Source: an uncultured Candidatus Actinomarina sp.
GTDB lineage: Bacteria; Actinomycetota; Acidimicrobiia; Actinomarinales; Actinomarinaceae
DNA: 64,000 bases
NCBI GenBank assembly: GCA_902571385.1
Contig: CACGBK010000001.1
Coordinates: forward strand, 124,001-188,000
Reading direction: 5' to 3'
Notes under the pieces: model-generated
The model's database searches: none
What the model was told of the DNA's origin: nothing
What the model saw: the letters and a program-made list of their open reading frames with translations, nothing else
Shown: in pieces, positions 55,262-64,000 of the stretch
Layout of the letters: each line of letters starts with the position of its first letter
Position numbering within the stretch: position 1 is the first letter of the stretch
Made by a program: the position numbers and the translations under genes

Positions 55262-55267
55262 TAATAT
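55262..55267 (+). promoter_or_regulatory. -10 box of a leaderless clpC transcript
   Basis: TAATAT, then GTACTT, then the ATG at 55274. No Shine-Dalgarno. This is a good match to the -10 consensus at the leaderless distance. Confidence 0.45.
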
Positions 55268-55273
55268 GTACTT

Positions 55274-57754
55274 ATGTTTGAAAGATTTACAGATAGAGCT
55301 CGAAGAGTTGTTGTTCTCGCCCAGGAAGAAGCAAGAAGACTAAACCATAATTACATTGGTACAGAGCATATATTACTTGGCCTAATTCAAGAAGGCGAAG
55401 GGCATGCAGCAAAAGCTATTGAAGAATTAAATATCAATATTGATAGCGTCAGGTCTGAAGTCGTAGAAATAATTGGTGAAGGTCAACAATCACCAAGTGG
55501 TCATATCCCATTCACACCAAGAGCAAAAAAAGTTTTAGAATTATCTTTAAGAGAGGCACTTCAGCTAGGACATAATTACATTGGAACAGAACACATTCTC
55601 CTTGGCCTAATAAGAGAAGGAGAAGGCGTTGCAGCTCAAGTTCTAAAAAAATTAGGAGCTGAATTATCACAGGTTCGACAAACAGTCATAAAGCTCATTT
55701 CTAATTCTGGCGAAGGCAAAAAAGCACAGGCAGCATCAACCGGTGGAAGAGAAAGGCCAGGATCAGGTACAGGATCTGCAATACTTGATCAATTTGGAAG
55801 AAATTTAACAAGGATGGCCAAAGAAGGAAAGCTTGACCCAGTTATTGGTAGAACAACAGAAATTGAAAGAGTAATGCAAATTTTATCAAGAAGAACAAAG
55901 AATAACCCTGTTCTTATTGGTGAACCAGGAGTAGGTAAAACAGCAATTGTAGAAGGCTTAGCCCAAAAAATTATTTCTGGAGATGTTCCGTCAACACTTC
56001 AAGGAAAACAAATCTATACTTTAGATCTCTCAGCACTTGTTGCGGGGTCAAGATATCGTGGAGACTTCGAAGAAAGACTTAAAAAAGTTCTTAAAGAAAT
56101 AAAAACAAGAGGGGACATAGTTCTTTTTATTGACGAAATTCATACATTAGTAGGAGCAGGTGCTGCTGAAGGGGCAATTGACGCTGCTTCGATACTTAAA
56201 CCTATGCTCGCACGAGGAGAATTACAAACAGTTGGTGCAACAACACTCGAAGAATTTAGAAAACACTTTGAGAAAGACGCTGCTCTTGAAAGAAGGTTCC
56301 AATCTGTAAAAGTTGACGAACCAAATCTATCTGATGCTATTGAAATACTCGATGGTCTTAAAGACAGATATGAGATTCATCACGGAGTACGATTTACTGA
56401 CCAAGCAATTGCTTCGGCTGTAAATATGGCGGATAGATATATTTCAGATCGATTTCTTCCAGACAAAGCAATCGATCTAATTGATGAAGCTGGAAGCCGA
56501 ATGAGAGTTTACAAAAAGCCTTTAGATGCTGAAAAACAAGAGATTTCTGACAAATTAAAAAATCTCAGAGAGCAAAAGATTGATGCAGTTCAATCACAAT
56601 TGTTCGAAAAAGCAGGCCAAATCAGAGATCAAGAAAAAATATTGCTTGATGAAATTGACTCCATTGAAGGTTCTAGCTCATCAGATATTGAGTTAGTTAT
56701 TGACGAAGAAGAAATTGCAGAAGTGTTAGCTCAATGGACTGGCATTCCAGTACACAGATTAACTCAAGAAGAGACAGCAAGACTTCTTGAAATGGAAAAT
56801 GAACTTCATAAGAGAATTGTTGGCCAACATGAAGCTATAACAGCAGTTTCAAAAGCTATAAGAAGAACGAGATCTGGACTAAAAGATCCAAAAAGGCCGT
56901 CCGGATCATTTATATTCTTAGGCCCATCAGGTGTTGGTAAAACAGAAACAGCAAAGTCTCTAGCCGAGTTTTTATTTGGAGATGAAGATTCATTAATTCA
57001 AATTGATATGTCCGAATATATGGAAAAACATACAGTTAGTAGATTGATTGGTTCACCTCCGGGATATGTTGGATACGATGAAGGCGGACAATTGACTGAA
57101 GCTGTAAGAAGAAAGCCCTTTAGTGTTGTTTTGCTTGATGAAGTAGAAAAAGCTCATCCAGATGTTTTCAATACGTTGTTACAAATTTTGGAAGATGGAA
57201 GACTGACAGATGCACAAGGTAGAACTGTAGACTTCAAAAATACAGTAATAATTATGACAAGCAACCTAGGAACAAAAGATCTTTCTAAAAACATTGGATT
57301 TAGTAATTTATCTGACACTGGTTCATATGAAAAAATGAAAGCAAAAGTTAACGAAGAACTTAAAAGGTATTTTAAACCAGAGTTTCTAAATAGAATTGAT
57401 GAAACAATTGTTTTCCATGAATTAACACTTGATGAAGTTAAAGAAATTGTTGACTTGATGCTTGATAGGGTACATAAGCAATTAAAAAATTCTGATTTAG
57501 AGATTGTTTTATCTGATGAATCAAAAGAGTATCTTGCAACAGAAGGATATAACAAAGAATTTGGAGCAAGACCACTTAGAAGATCAATTCAAAGACTCCT
57601 AGAAGATCCATTATCTGAAGAACTTTTAAAAGGAAAATACAAGGCTGGTTCAACAATAATTGTCTCCTTAAACGAAAAAGAAGGCAAGCTAGATTTTGAA
57701 TCAGTAGAAGCTCCTAATGAGCCCGAAGTAGACTTTGCTGATTCAGATTCTTAA
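55274..57754 (+). CDS. clpC: ClpC, AAA+ unfoldase of the Clp protease
   Basis: An 826-residue Hsp100 protein. Two N-terminal Clp repeats (1-145, each with [14 protein letters not shown]) are followed by AAA1 with Walker A GEPGVGKT (216-223). Then come a middle domain with coiled coil (about 415-465) and the AAA2 domain with GPSGVGKT (550-557) and [17 protein letters not shown]. The C-terminal domain ends in an acidic tail. It unfolds substrates for ClpP, is essential in Mycobacterium, and is consistent with an actinobacterial or firmicute affiliation. The ClpP-binding loop was not verified. Confidence 0.97.
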   Translation: MFERFTDRARRVVVLAQEEARRLNHNYIGTEHILLGLIQEGEGHAAKAIEELNINIDSVRSEVVEIIGEGQQSPSGHIPFTPRAKKVLELSLREALQLGHNYIGTEHILLGLIREGEGVAAQVLKKLGAELSQVRQTVIKLISNSGEGKKAQAASTGGRERPGSGTGSAILDQFGRNLTRMAKEGKLDPVIGRTTEIERVMQILSRRTKNNPVLIGEPGVGKTAIVEGLAQKIISGDVPSTLQGKQIYTLDLSALVAGSRYRGDFEERLKKVLKEIKTRGDIVLFIDEIHTLVGAGAAEGAIDAASILKPMLARGELQTVGATTLEEFRKHFEKDAALERRFQSVKVDEPNLSDAIEILDGLKDRYEIHHGVRFTDQAIASAVNMADRYISDRFLPDKAIDLIDEAGSRMRVYKKPLDAEKQEISDKLKNLREQKIDAVQSQLFEKAGQIRDQEKILLDEIDSIEGSSSSDIELVIDEEEIAEVLAQWTGIPVHRLTQEETARLLEMENELHKRIVGQHEAITAVSKAIRRTRSGLKDPKRPSGSFIFLGPSGVGKTETAKSLAEFLFGDEDSLIQIDMSEYMEKHTVSRLIGSPPGYVGYDEGGQLTEAVRRKPFSVVLLDEVEKAHPDVFNTLLQILEDGRLTDAQGRTVDFKNTVIIMTSNLGTKDLSKNIGFSNLSDTGSYEKMKAKVNEELKRYFKPEFLNRIDETIVFHELTLDEVKEIVDLMLDRVHKQLKNSDLEIVLSDESKEYLATEGYNKEFGARPLRRSIQRLLEDPLSEELLKGKYKAGSTIIVSLNEKEGKLDFESVEAPNEPEVDFADSDS

Positions 57755-57820
57755 AAAAAATTGTCAACTCGTAATAAAAAATTAACTTCTATCAAAAGAT
57801 AATATATTTAAAATTGCTAC

Positions 57821-57826
57821 TATAAA
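57821..57826 (+). promoter_or_regulatory. -10 box upstream of the BMP lipoprotein gene
   Basis: TATAAA preceded by TGCTAC, about 60 bases before the GTG. It would start transcription near 57833 and give a leader of about 50 bases containing a hairpin. No clear -35. Confidence 0.35.
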
Positions 57827-57843
57827 TTCCAACAGGGATTTAA

Positions 57844-57858
57844 AGGTATTTTATACCT
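57844..57858 (+). promoter_or_regulatory. Hairpin in the BMP lipoprotein leader
   Basis: AGGTAT-TTT-ATACCT forms a perfect six-pair hairpin 15 bases before AAGGAG. Flanking CCAAC (57829-57833) and GTTGG (57866-57870) could close an outer stem if transcription starts further upstream. It may affect translation or mRNA stability. It matches no riboswitch I know. Confidence 0.35.
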
Positions 57859-57883
57859 ACAACTAGTTGGACAAGGAGTAAAC

Positions 57884-59005
57884 GTGACTCGAATGAAGTC
57901 AAAATGGCTGATACTTTTTATTGTATTTGGCCTTATATTAACTGCTTGTGGAGGCGGAAGTGATGATGCAGCTGAAGAAGAGGTTGTAACAGAAGAAACA
58001 GCAGAAGAGCTAGATTCACCTGCAACAACTGCAGCAGCAGCTGAACCAGTAGCCGACCCCCCAAGCATTTGTCTTGTATTAGACATTGGTGGTCTTGGAG
58101 ATCTATCATTTAATGATTTAGCATATTCAGGATATCAAAAAGCTATTGAAGACTTTGGAATGGTTGGTACTTTCCTAGAACCTGACGGTGGTGGAGAAAA
58201 TAGAGGCGAACTTCTAGAACTTTGTGCAGAAGCTGGAAACGATTTGATTATCGGTAATGGTTTCCTTTTTGATGGAGCAATGAATGAAGTAGCACCTAAC
58301 TATCCAGATATTAACTTTGCAATCACTGACGGTGTTGCAGAGCCAAGTAACGTTAGAGGAATGTTATTCAAGCATGCCGAAGGATCTTACCTTGCAGGTA
58401 TTGCAGCAGCACTAAAAACAAAAACTAACAATGTTGGTTTTATAGGTGGAGTAGACTTTCCACTAATTCATGAATTTGAGCAAGGTTTTCTTGCTGGTGT
58501 AGCTGAAATAAATCCTGACATTGTAGTTCAAATAGGATATGCAAGTGTTCCTCCAGATTTTTCTGGATTCAATGATCCTGTAAAAGGAAAAGAAATTGCC
58601 CTTGCACAGTATGAAGCTGGCGCAGATATTATTTATCATGCTGCTGGTGGAACAGGAACAGGAATGTTCGAAGCAGCAAAAGAAGTATCTGAAGCAACTG
58701 GATCGAAAGTATGGGGAATTGGTGTAGACTTTGACCAATATTACCAAGTTGGTACTCCATTACCAGACTTACAAGAATACATCTTATCTTCTATGGTTAA
58801 AGCAGCTGACGTTTCAATCTACAATGCGGCAAAAGCTACAGTAGAAGGAACATTTAGTGGTGGTGCTTCAGTTGATGACTTATCAACTGGCGGAGTGTAT
58901 TTATCTTTTTCAGGTGGATATATCGACGACATTAAAGACACCATTGAAGAATATCAAGCAAAAATTATAAGTGGAGAGATTGTACCTCCATCTGTTAGAC
59001 CATAA
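57884..59005 (+). CDS. BMP-family nucleoside-binding lipoprotein of an ABC importer
   Basis: A 373-residue substrate-binding protein. The signal peptide ends in ILTAC with a lipidated Cys, followed by a low-complexity acidic/Ala linker to about residue 55, then the BMP/PnrA fold. Landmarks are VLDIGGLGDLSFNDLAYSGYQKA, NVGFIGGVDFPLIHEFEQGFLAG, and DIIYHAAGGTGTGMFEAAKE with KVWGIGVDFDQYYQ. BMP proteins bind purine nucleosides. The GTG start is fixed by AAGGAG six bases before it; the next ATG is three codons on. The three transporter genes follow after a terminator-like hairpin. Confidence 0.93.
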   Translation: MTRMKSKWLILFIVFGLILTACGGGSDDAAEEEVVTEETAEELDSPATTAAAAEPVADPPSICLVLDIGGLGDLSFNDLAYSGYQKAIEDFGMVGTFLEPDGGGENRGELLELCAEAGNDLIIGNGFLFDGAMNEVAPNYPDINFAITDGVAEPSNVRGMLFKHAEGSYLAGIAAALKTKTNNVGFIGGVDFPLIHEFEQGFLAGVAEINPDIVVQIGYASVPPDFSGFNDPVKGKEIALAQYEAGADIIYHAAGGTGTGMFEAAKEVSEATGSKVWGIGVDFDQYYQVGTPLPDLQEYILSSMVKAADVSIYNAAKATVEGTFSGGASVDDLSTGGVYLSFSGGYIDDIKDTIEEYQAKIISGEIVPPSVRP

Positions 59006-59022
59006 AAGAGTCTAAGAATTTT

Positions 59023-59060
59023 ATATTCGTTCCAGAGGAAACTCTGGAACGAATATTTTT
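59023..59060 (+). terminator. Strong intercistronic hairpin after the BMP lipoprotein
   Basis: A perfect 15-pair stem (ATATTCGTTCCAGAG with its complement) capped by GAAA and followed by a T5 run. It lies between the binding-protein gene and the ATPase gene. As a partial terminator or 3' stabiliser it would keep the binding protein in excess over the transporter, a common design in ABC importers. It is the strongest stem-loop in the window. Confidence 0.88.
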
Positions 59061-59069
59061 CTAACTATT

Positions 59070-60581
59070 ATGAATACTGCAATAAAAACTCTCAATATTT
59101 CAAAGTCTTACCCTGGTGTTCAAGCTAACTCAAATGTATCTGTTCAAATACAAGAGAGCACTATACATGCAATAGTTGGTGAAAATGGGGCTGGCAAATC
59201 TACATTAATGAAAATTCTTTACGGCATGACAAAACCTGATGAAGGTGAAATTGAAATATTTGATCAAAATGCAAGCATGTCATCACCAAAAGATGCTATA
59301 AATTTTGGAATTGGAATGGTTCATCAGCATTTCATGTTAGCAAAGAATCTTACGGTGCTTGAAAATGTAATTCTAGGAATTGATAGGCCTTCATTTAAGA
59401 ACTTAGGTCTTAAAAAATACAAAAAATTAATTGAAGAAGTAATGAGCTTATATTCTTTAGATATAGATTTAGATATGTTTGTAGAGGAATTAAGCGTAGG
59501 TGAAAAACAGAGAGTTGAGATAATAAAAGTTTTATTCAGAGGCGCAAAAATACTAATACTTGATGAACCAACAGCGGTTTTGGTTCCACAAGAAGTAAAA
59601 GAACTATTTAATAATCTGAATAACTTAAAACAAAATGGTGTAACTATTATTTTCATATCTCATAAACTTGACGAAGTTATTGAAATCGCTGACGATATAA
59701 GTGTTATGAGAGGAGGTAAGCTAATTGATACAGTCAAGAATGAAAATGTAAGTAAAACAGAAGTGGCTGAGATGATGATTGGAAAAAGCTTACCAATTCC
59801 ACCTCCTAGAAGTACAGAAACAAAACAAAACAAAATACTAGATTTAAAAAATATTACTTCAAAGACTGTTGATGGAAGAAAATTTTTCACAGATGTTTCC
59901 TTCAATGTTTTTGGATCTGAAATATTAGGCATAGCTGGCGTTGAAGGTAATGGACAAAAAGAAGTTATTGAATCAATTATTGGTATTGACAACATTGAAT
60001 CTGGAGAAATTTATTTTAATGGTGAAAAAATTAATGATAAAACTACCAGAGAAAGATTAGATTCTGGAATCAGTTTTATTCCAGAAGATAGGCAACTTCA
60101 AGCCATGATAATGGACATGAACTTGACAAATAATGTAATAATAGGAAGACAAAATATCAAAAAGTATAAATCAAAATTTGCAACTGTTAAAACAAAAAAT
60201 GCAATTAATGAATCTGAAAATATAATTTCATTATTCGACGTTAAGACTCCTGGAACAAACACATTAGCTACAGCTCTTTCAGGAGGTAATCAACAAAAAT
60301 TCGTTGTAGGTCGTGAATTAGAAGATGACCCTTCATTATTAATAGCTTCTCAGCCGACTAGAGGAATAGATATTGGCGCTCAAGCATTAATTTGGGAAAA
60401 ACTGAGGGAAAGTAGAGATAATGGATTAGGAGTCTTATTAATATCAGCAGACCTTGAAGAATTAATTGGACTATCAGATCGAATAGTTGTATTTTATCAA
60501 GGCTCACTAGTAACAGAGCTAAGCTCTGACAACGTTTCTCCAGAAGATCTTGGAGGTTATATGACTGGATTAAAAAAATGA
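59070..60581 (+). CDS. ABC importer ATP-binding protein (two ATPase domains)
   Basis: A 503-residue protein with two fused ABC domains, as in RbsA and NupO/BmpB. The first has Walker A GENGAGKST, GMVHQHFMLAKNLT and signature LSVGEKQRVEI with LILDEPTAVL. The second has GVEGNGQKEVIE, signature LSGGNQQKFVVGRELED and a Walker B LLIASQPTRGID in which the Glu after Asp is missing, normal for this class. It energises uptake of nucleosides brought by the BMP lipoprotein. Its stop overlaps the next gene by four bases. Confidence 0.94.
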   Translation: MNTAIKTLNISKSYPGVQANSNVSVQIQESTIHAIVGENGAGKSTLMKILYGMTKPDEGEIEIFDQNASMSSPKDAINFGIGMVHQHFMLAKNLTVLENVILGIDRPSFKNLGLKKYKKLIEEVMSLYSLDIDLDMFVEELSVGEKQRVEIIKVLFRGAKILILDEPTAVLVPQEVKELFNNLNNLKQNGVTIIFISHKLDEVIEIADDISVMRGGKLIDTVKNENVSKTEVAEMMIGKSLPIPPPRSTETKQNKILDLKNITSKTVDGRKFFTDVSFNVFGSEILGIAGVEGNGQKEVIESIIGIDNIESGEIYFNGEKINDKTTRERLDSGISFIPEDRQLQAMIMDMNLTNNVIIGRQNIKKYKSKFATVKTKNAINESENIISLFDVKTPGTNTLATALSGGNQQKFVVGRELEDDPSLLIASQPTRGIDIGAQALIWEKLRESRDNGLGVLLISADLEELIGLSDRIVVFYQGSLVTELSSDNVSPEDLGGYMTGLKK

Positions 60582-61657
60582 AGCTCAGGTTAAGAATTGC
60601 AAGTTTTTCAGCTCCAATAATTGCACTTTCCATAGCTTTTGGTTTGAGTTCATTAATTTTGTTATTCATTGGTAAGGATCCAATTGAAACTTTTAGAATA
60701 ATGTTTGAGTATGGAATTAAAGGAAAATCTATAGTTTCAATAATCAATAGATCTATACCTTTGTACATATCTGCAATTGCAGTTGCTGTTGGATTTAAAA
60801 TGGGACTGTTTAACATTGGTGTAGAAGGCCAATATTTAGTAGCTTCATTGATAGCAGCTTTTATTGGATCGCAATTTAGTATCATTACACCAATTCATAT
60901 ACTATTTATTATTATTATCGCTATTGCATGTTCTGCAATGTGGGCAGCGATTGCAGGTTATTTAAAAGTCAAAAAGGGCATTCATGAAGTAATTTCAACA
61001 ATAATGCTTAATTACATTGGCACTGGTTTAATTGCTTATGGGCTTACAAATGTATTTGATGAAGCAGGGTCTGATTATGAATTACCAAGAACCCCAGAAT
61101 TACCAGAAAGTGGGCAAATGCCAGCACTTAATAACTTATTTAGACTTGATGACCTTCAAGATTTACACGGTTTTCTTTTTGTGGCCATTGCTGCAGGAAT
61201 TTTTTATTATTGGTTGGTTTGGAAAACAACATTAGGCTTTGATTTAAGAATTACAGGTGCAAATCCTGTTGCTGCAAAGTTTAGTGGAATAAACCCAAAT
61301 AGATTGATAATTGTAGCCATGGTCACATCAGGAGGATTTGCGGGACTAGTAGGTTTGGGTCCCTTATTGGGATATTTTCATAGATTTACGATAGATTTTC
61401 CAACAGGTTTAGGATTTGCTGGAATTGCTGTTGCATTATTGGGAAGAAATCATCCATTTGGTATGGGAATAGGTGCTTTATTATTTGCATTTTTAGAAAG
61501 ATCATCACAAATTTTAGATTTAAATGATGTTCCGAAAGAAATAGAGAGAATGCTCCAAGCATTCATCCTATTAATTGTTGTTGTTTTTTATGAGATAATT
61601 AGACGTTTTATTGTTAAGCAACAAGTAAAAGATGCCTCAAAGAAAGTTGAAACATGA
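60578..61657 (+). CDS. ABC importer permease, NupP-like
   Basis: A 359-residue permease of the BPD_transp_2 class with about eight to ten helices. It carries VGFKMGLFNIGVEGQYLVASLIAAF, KGIHEVISTIMLNYIGTGL, and GFDLRITGANPVAAKFSGIN, the EAA-like coupling region. It pairs with the next gene to form the pore of the nucleoside importer. Four-base overlaps on both sides show an operon. Confidence 0.93.
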   Translation: MKLRLRIASFSAPIIALSIAFGLSSLILLFIGKDPIETFRIMFEYGIKGKSIVSIINRSIPLYISAIAVAVGFKMGLFNIGVEGQYLVASLIAAFIGSQFSIITPIHILFIIIIAIACSAMWAAIAGYLKVKKGIHEVISTIMLNYIGTGLIAYGLTNVFDEAGSDYELPRTPELPESGQMPALNNLFRLDDLQDLHGFLFVAIAAGIFYYWLVWKTTLGFDLRITGANPVAAKFSGINPNRLIIVAMVTSGGFAGLVGLGPLLGYFHRFTIDFPTGLGFAGIAVALLGRNHPFGMGIGALLFAFLERSSQILDLNDVPKEIERMLQAFILLIVVVFYEIIRRFIVKQQVKDASKKVET

Positions 61658-62901
61658 TAAAAAATATATACAGTTTCATACTTAAAAGATACGTTGTGAT
61701 TACGCCCTTACTACTTGTTTTGATTGTTGCTCAGAGAGAAGAATACTCACAATTAACTACAAGTGGAACATTTGGATCTGCAATAAGACTAGCAATACCT
61801 ATTATGCTCGCAGGGCTAGGAGGTCTATTTTCTGAAAAAACAGGAGTAGTAAATATAGGTCTCGAGGGAATGATGATAATGGGAACATGGTTTGGAGCGT
61901 GGGGTGGATTTACATATGGAGCATGGCAAGGTGTGTTTATAGGAATGCTTGGTGGAGCTTTATTTGGTTTCATACATGCCATTGCAACTGTTTCGTTTCA
62001 AGTTGATCACATTGTTTCAGGTGTTGCAATTAATATTCTTGCTGCTGGTGTAGCAAGGTTTTTAAATGTAATTTCTTTTGAGGATATTGCATATGCAAGC
62101 TCAACAGCTTCTCCAAGAATTACTGGCGAAATAGGAAAGATGACAGTCCCTTTTCTTGCTGGAGGGCCAATAAACGATGAGGAGACTTTTAATTTATTTG
62201 GAAACATTGAGAACTTAGATATTTTTCTAATCTCAGATTTTGCTGGGTTTATATTAGGATTTTTGTCAAATATTTCATATTTAACTATTTTTGCGTTAGC
62301 AATCGTCCCATTTTCTCTTTTTATTTTATGGCATACTCCTATTGGATTACAAATGAGAAGTGTTGGCGAATACCCTACTGGCAGTGAATCTCTTGGTGTA
62401 AATGTTTATCTGATGAAATATATTGGAGTTACTATATCAGGAGCTTTGTCAGGATTGGCCGGAGCCTACCTTGTAATTGGTGGAACGGGTATATATCTTG
62501 AGGGTCAAACAGGAGGTAGAGGATTCATTGGCTTAGCTTCTATGTTGTTTGGTAACTATAAACCTTTTGGTATTTTGATGGGGTCAGGTTTGTTTGGATT
62601 TGCAGATGCTTTACAGCTTAGATCACCTCAAGCAGTTCACGGTTTATTAATTGTGATTTCTATATTTCTTTTTGTACTTGTACTCAAAACACTTTTTGAA
62701 AAAAAATATACTCAAAGCCTTATATCTTTATTGTTTAGTGGGGCTTTTTTAATTTGGTTTTTAAACTCAACAACTATTCCAAATCAATTTGTTTATTTCA
62801 CACCACACATCACAACCTTGATCGTTTTATCATTTGCAAATCAAAGAATTAAATTACCAGAAAAAATTGGTGTTCCTTATAAAAAAGGCGAATTAACTTA
62901 A
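61654..62901 (+). CDS. ABC importer permease, NupQ-like
   Basis: A 415-residue permease of the same class. LFSEKTGVVNIGLEGMMIMGTWFGAWGG, QVDHIVSGVAINILAAGVARFL, MRSVGEYPTGSESLGVNVYLMKY, and GGRGFIGLASMLFGNYKPFGILMGS are typical. A C-terminal extension of about 90 residues with three further hydrophobic segments follows the permease core. It ends one base before the convergent zinc-ribbon gene. With the BMP protein and the two-domain ATPase it completes a purine-nucleoside-type importer. Confidence 0.93.
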   Translation: MIKNIYSFILKRYVVITPLLLVLIVAQREEYSQLTTSGTFGSAIRLAIPIMLAGLGGLFSEKTGVVNIGLEGMMIMGTWFGAWGGFTYGAWQGVFIGMLGGALFGFIHAIATVSFQVDHIVSGVAINILAAGVARFLNVISFEDIAYASSTASPRITGEIGKMTVPFLAGGPINDEETFNLFGNIENLDIFLISDFAGFILGFLSNISYLTIFALAIVPFSLFILWHTPIGLQMRSVGEYPTGSESLGVNVYLMKYIGVTISGALSGLAGAYLVIGGTGIYLEGQTGGRGFIGLASMLFGNYKPFGILMGSGLFGFADALQLRSPQAVHGLLIVISIFLFVLVLKTLFEKKYTQSLISLLFSGAFLIWFLNSTTIPNQFVYFTPHITTLIVLSFANQRIKLPEKIGVPYKKGELT

Positions 62902-62902
62902 A

Positions 62903-63718
62903 CTATCTACCTAAAAATGATATTTCTTGAATAGCACATTCCTCGAAAGGCTTTTGACCATTTAACTCTTCACCTGGATATGAACTTATTACTTCAATAC
63001 GAATTTTTGAAGATACAGTATCAAATGAAACCCATTGTTGAGACTGATTATTTTGTAATTCTTTTTCAATAATAAAATCTGGATCTTCAGTTGTGATGTT
63101 TATATCTCTTACTTTAAAATTTTTGATAAATGTTGTGCTTTTTTCTGGATTTTGAATAATTATAGTATCCCATGATATTGGCCTATCAAATTCAAACTCT
63201 AGAAAAGCGTCTGCACAGCTCTGCTTAGCATCTTGCCATGTTGATGGGGAATCATCATATAAATTAGTACATAAAAAATCATCACTAAAATTACTTGATG
63301 AAGAACACGATATAGGTTTAAAAAATTTTAATTTTCCTAAAATTGTTGTACTCGTTGAAGTGATAGTTGTCTGTTCAATAACAGCTATTTCCTCTAGAAC
63401 TTCATCAGCAACACGATTATTATAAAAAAAACTAGCTCCAGCTATTAATGGCACAATTAAAGCAAGAAACAAAACAGCTCTAATTCCAGGGACTTCTTTT
63501 CTATTTGGTAGATTAGTTGCTCCATAATTACTTAGAGGTTTAACGGGTAGATCTAGTAATTTTTCAATTCTCATTCTTTTTGCTTCGGATGTATTTTCAA
63601 CTGAAATATCCTCAACTACTTCGTCTAGTTTTAATCCAAGCCACTCACCACAACTAGAGCAAAATTCTAAATTTATATCTACTGTTGCCTGGCAACCTTT
63701 ACAAGTAATATTTTCCAA
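62903..63718 (-). CDS. Zinc-ribbon membrane protein with C-terminal beta-sandwich domain
   Basis: A 271-residue protein. Cys6, Cys9, Cys20 and Cys23 form a zinc ribbon. Residues 24-75 are a charged linker and 81-99 a transmembrane helix. The outer part carries a Thr/Ser-rich stretch and a discoidin-like segment (DDSPSTWQDAKQSC, LEFEFDRPISWDTIIIQNP). That last domain resembles the NADase-type glycan-binding or F5/8-type fold seen in actinobacterial zinc-ribbon proteins, often linked to the cell surface. The start is TTG at 63718, supported by CAGGGAA seven bases upstream. The outer Cys (CSSSS, LCTN, SC, EC) could form disulfides. Confidence 0.7.
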   Translation of the reverse strand: MENITCKGCQATVDINLEFCSSCGEWLGLKLDEVVEDISVENTSEAKRMRIEKLLDLPVKPLSNYGATNLPNRKEVPGIRAVLFLALIVPLIAGASFFYNNRVADEVLEEIAVIEQTTITSTSTTILGKLKFFKPISCSSSSNFSDDFLCTNLYDDSPSTWQDAKQSCADAFLEFEFDRPISWDTIIIQNPEKSTTFIKNFKVRDINITTEDPDFIIEKELQNNQSQQWVSFDTVSSKIRIEVISSYPGEELNGQKPFEECAIQEISFLGR

Positions 63719-63803
63719 TTTTTTCCCTGGTAAGTCGATTAATAATAAAATAATACAGTAACATTCAAATAATTAAAATACTCAAATAATAAAACGAGGA
63801 TTT

Positions 63804-64000
63804 ATGAAAAATAATCAATTAATACCTGGAGAGCCCCTACGCGAAGGCGTCGACTTAATTGCTGATAAGAAAACGGGCGCTTTAATTGTGGTAGGAAATT
63901 CTTCAAAATTAGAAAAAATTTCCTCTGGCGGTATTAATTTAACGAATTGTAATTTCACTCCAGAAATGCTTGGGGAGCTTGCAAAAATGGATGGAGCAAT
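63804..64000 (+). CDS. disA: Diadenylate cyclase DisA, N-terminal part
   Basis: The frame from the ATG at 63804 gives 65 residues up to the window edge, starting MKNNQLIPGEPLREGVDLIA and continuing TGALIVVGNSSKLEKISSGG and a MLGELAKMDGA tail. This is the start of the DAC domain, ending in the DGA motif that binds ATP. DisA makes c-di-AMP while scanning DNA for damage. GAGGA lies before the ATG. The rest of the gene is outside the window. Confidence 0.9.
   Translation, partial: MKNNQLIPGEPLREGVDLIADKKTGALIVVGNSSKLEKISSGGINLTNCNFTPEMLGELAKMDGA

Noticed and set aside
1-64000. Mobile element, prophage, toxin-antitoxin or defence island
   Set aside because: No transposase, integrase, phage structural gene, restriction or toxin-antitoxin pair was recognised. 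All genes are metabolic, informational or transport genes with similar base composition.

Overview
The window is gene-dense, strongly AT-rich chromosomal DNA (about two thirds A+T by eye) and fits a free-living, streamlined marine actinobacterium of the Candidatus Actinomarina type. That assignment is inference. It rests on an F420-type LLM oxidoreductase, ClpC with a lysS-clpC-disA neighbourhood, an actinobacterial-type isocitrate lyase, a caa3 oxidase, a PimB-like glycosyltransferase, gaps of a few bases between genes, no mobile elements, and many genes whose only start signal is a -10-like box six bases before the start codon (leaderless transcripts).

Layout. 1-1.1 kb: a truncated PfkB kinase, a small Dps-like helical protein and a DsrE-like protein. 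1.15-5.2 kb (minus strand): a glyoxylate-shunt operon (small unknown protein, aceA, aceB, SDR) preceded by what looks like a complete ribosome-mediated attenuator, with a leaderless 14-codon Val/Ile-rich leader peptide, an antiterminator and a terminator. 5.2-11 kb: an unknown membrane protein and the caa3 oxidase cluster ctaC-D-E-F-G, then ctaB and lgt on the other strand. 12.8-19.9 kb (minus): Ca2+/Na+ antiporter, LLM oxidoreductase, aminopeptidase N, gnd, hflX and a selenocysteine tRNA. 19.9-26.6 kb: a membrane-anchored HTH protein, ctaA, primary sigma factor, LOG protein, tldD/tldE and a GDPD. 26.6-32.4 kb: a PhrB-like photolyase, an indoleamine 2,3-dioxygenase overlapping alanine dehydrogenase, and leuCD. 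32.5-43.6 kb: CPA2 antiporter, membrane pyrophosphatase, glycosyltransferase, topA, MFS, tmk, holB, and an MFS gene broken at a G8 tract. 43.7-54.2 kb: metK, tRNA-Thr, tilS, ftsH, a folate cluster (folE-folP-pseudophosphatase-folB-folK), panC, coaX, lysS. 54.2-64 kb: polyprenyl synthase, clpC, a BMP/Nup-type nucleoside ABC importer, a zinc-ribbon membrane protein and the start of disA.

How the genes fit together. Heme A synthesis (ctaA, ctaB) and assembly (ctaG) serve the caa3 oxidase. The proton-translocating side is complemented by a membrane pyrophosphatase and cation antiporters. IDO plus alanine dehydrogenase suggest tryptophan use through the kynurenine route, aceA/aceB suggest growth on C2 units, and the Nup-type importer suggests nucleoside scavenging. 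Nearly all convergent gene pairs abut or overlap with no terminator between them. No stretch longer than 300 bases lacks a gene, and I saw no CRISPR array, insertion sequence, integrase or prophage.
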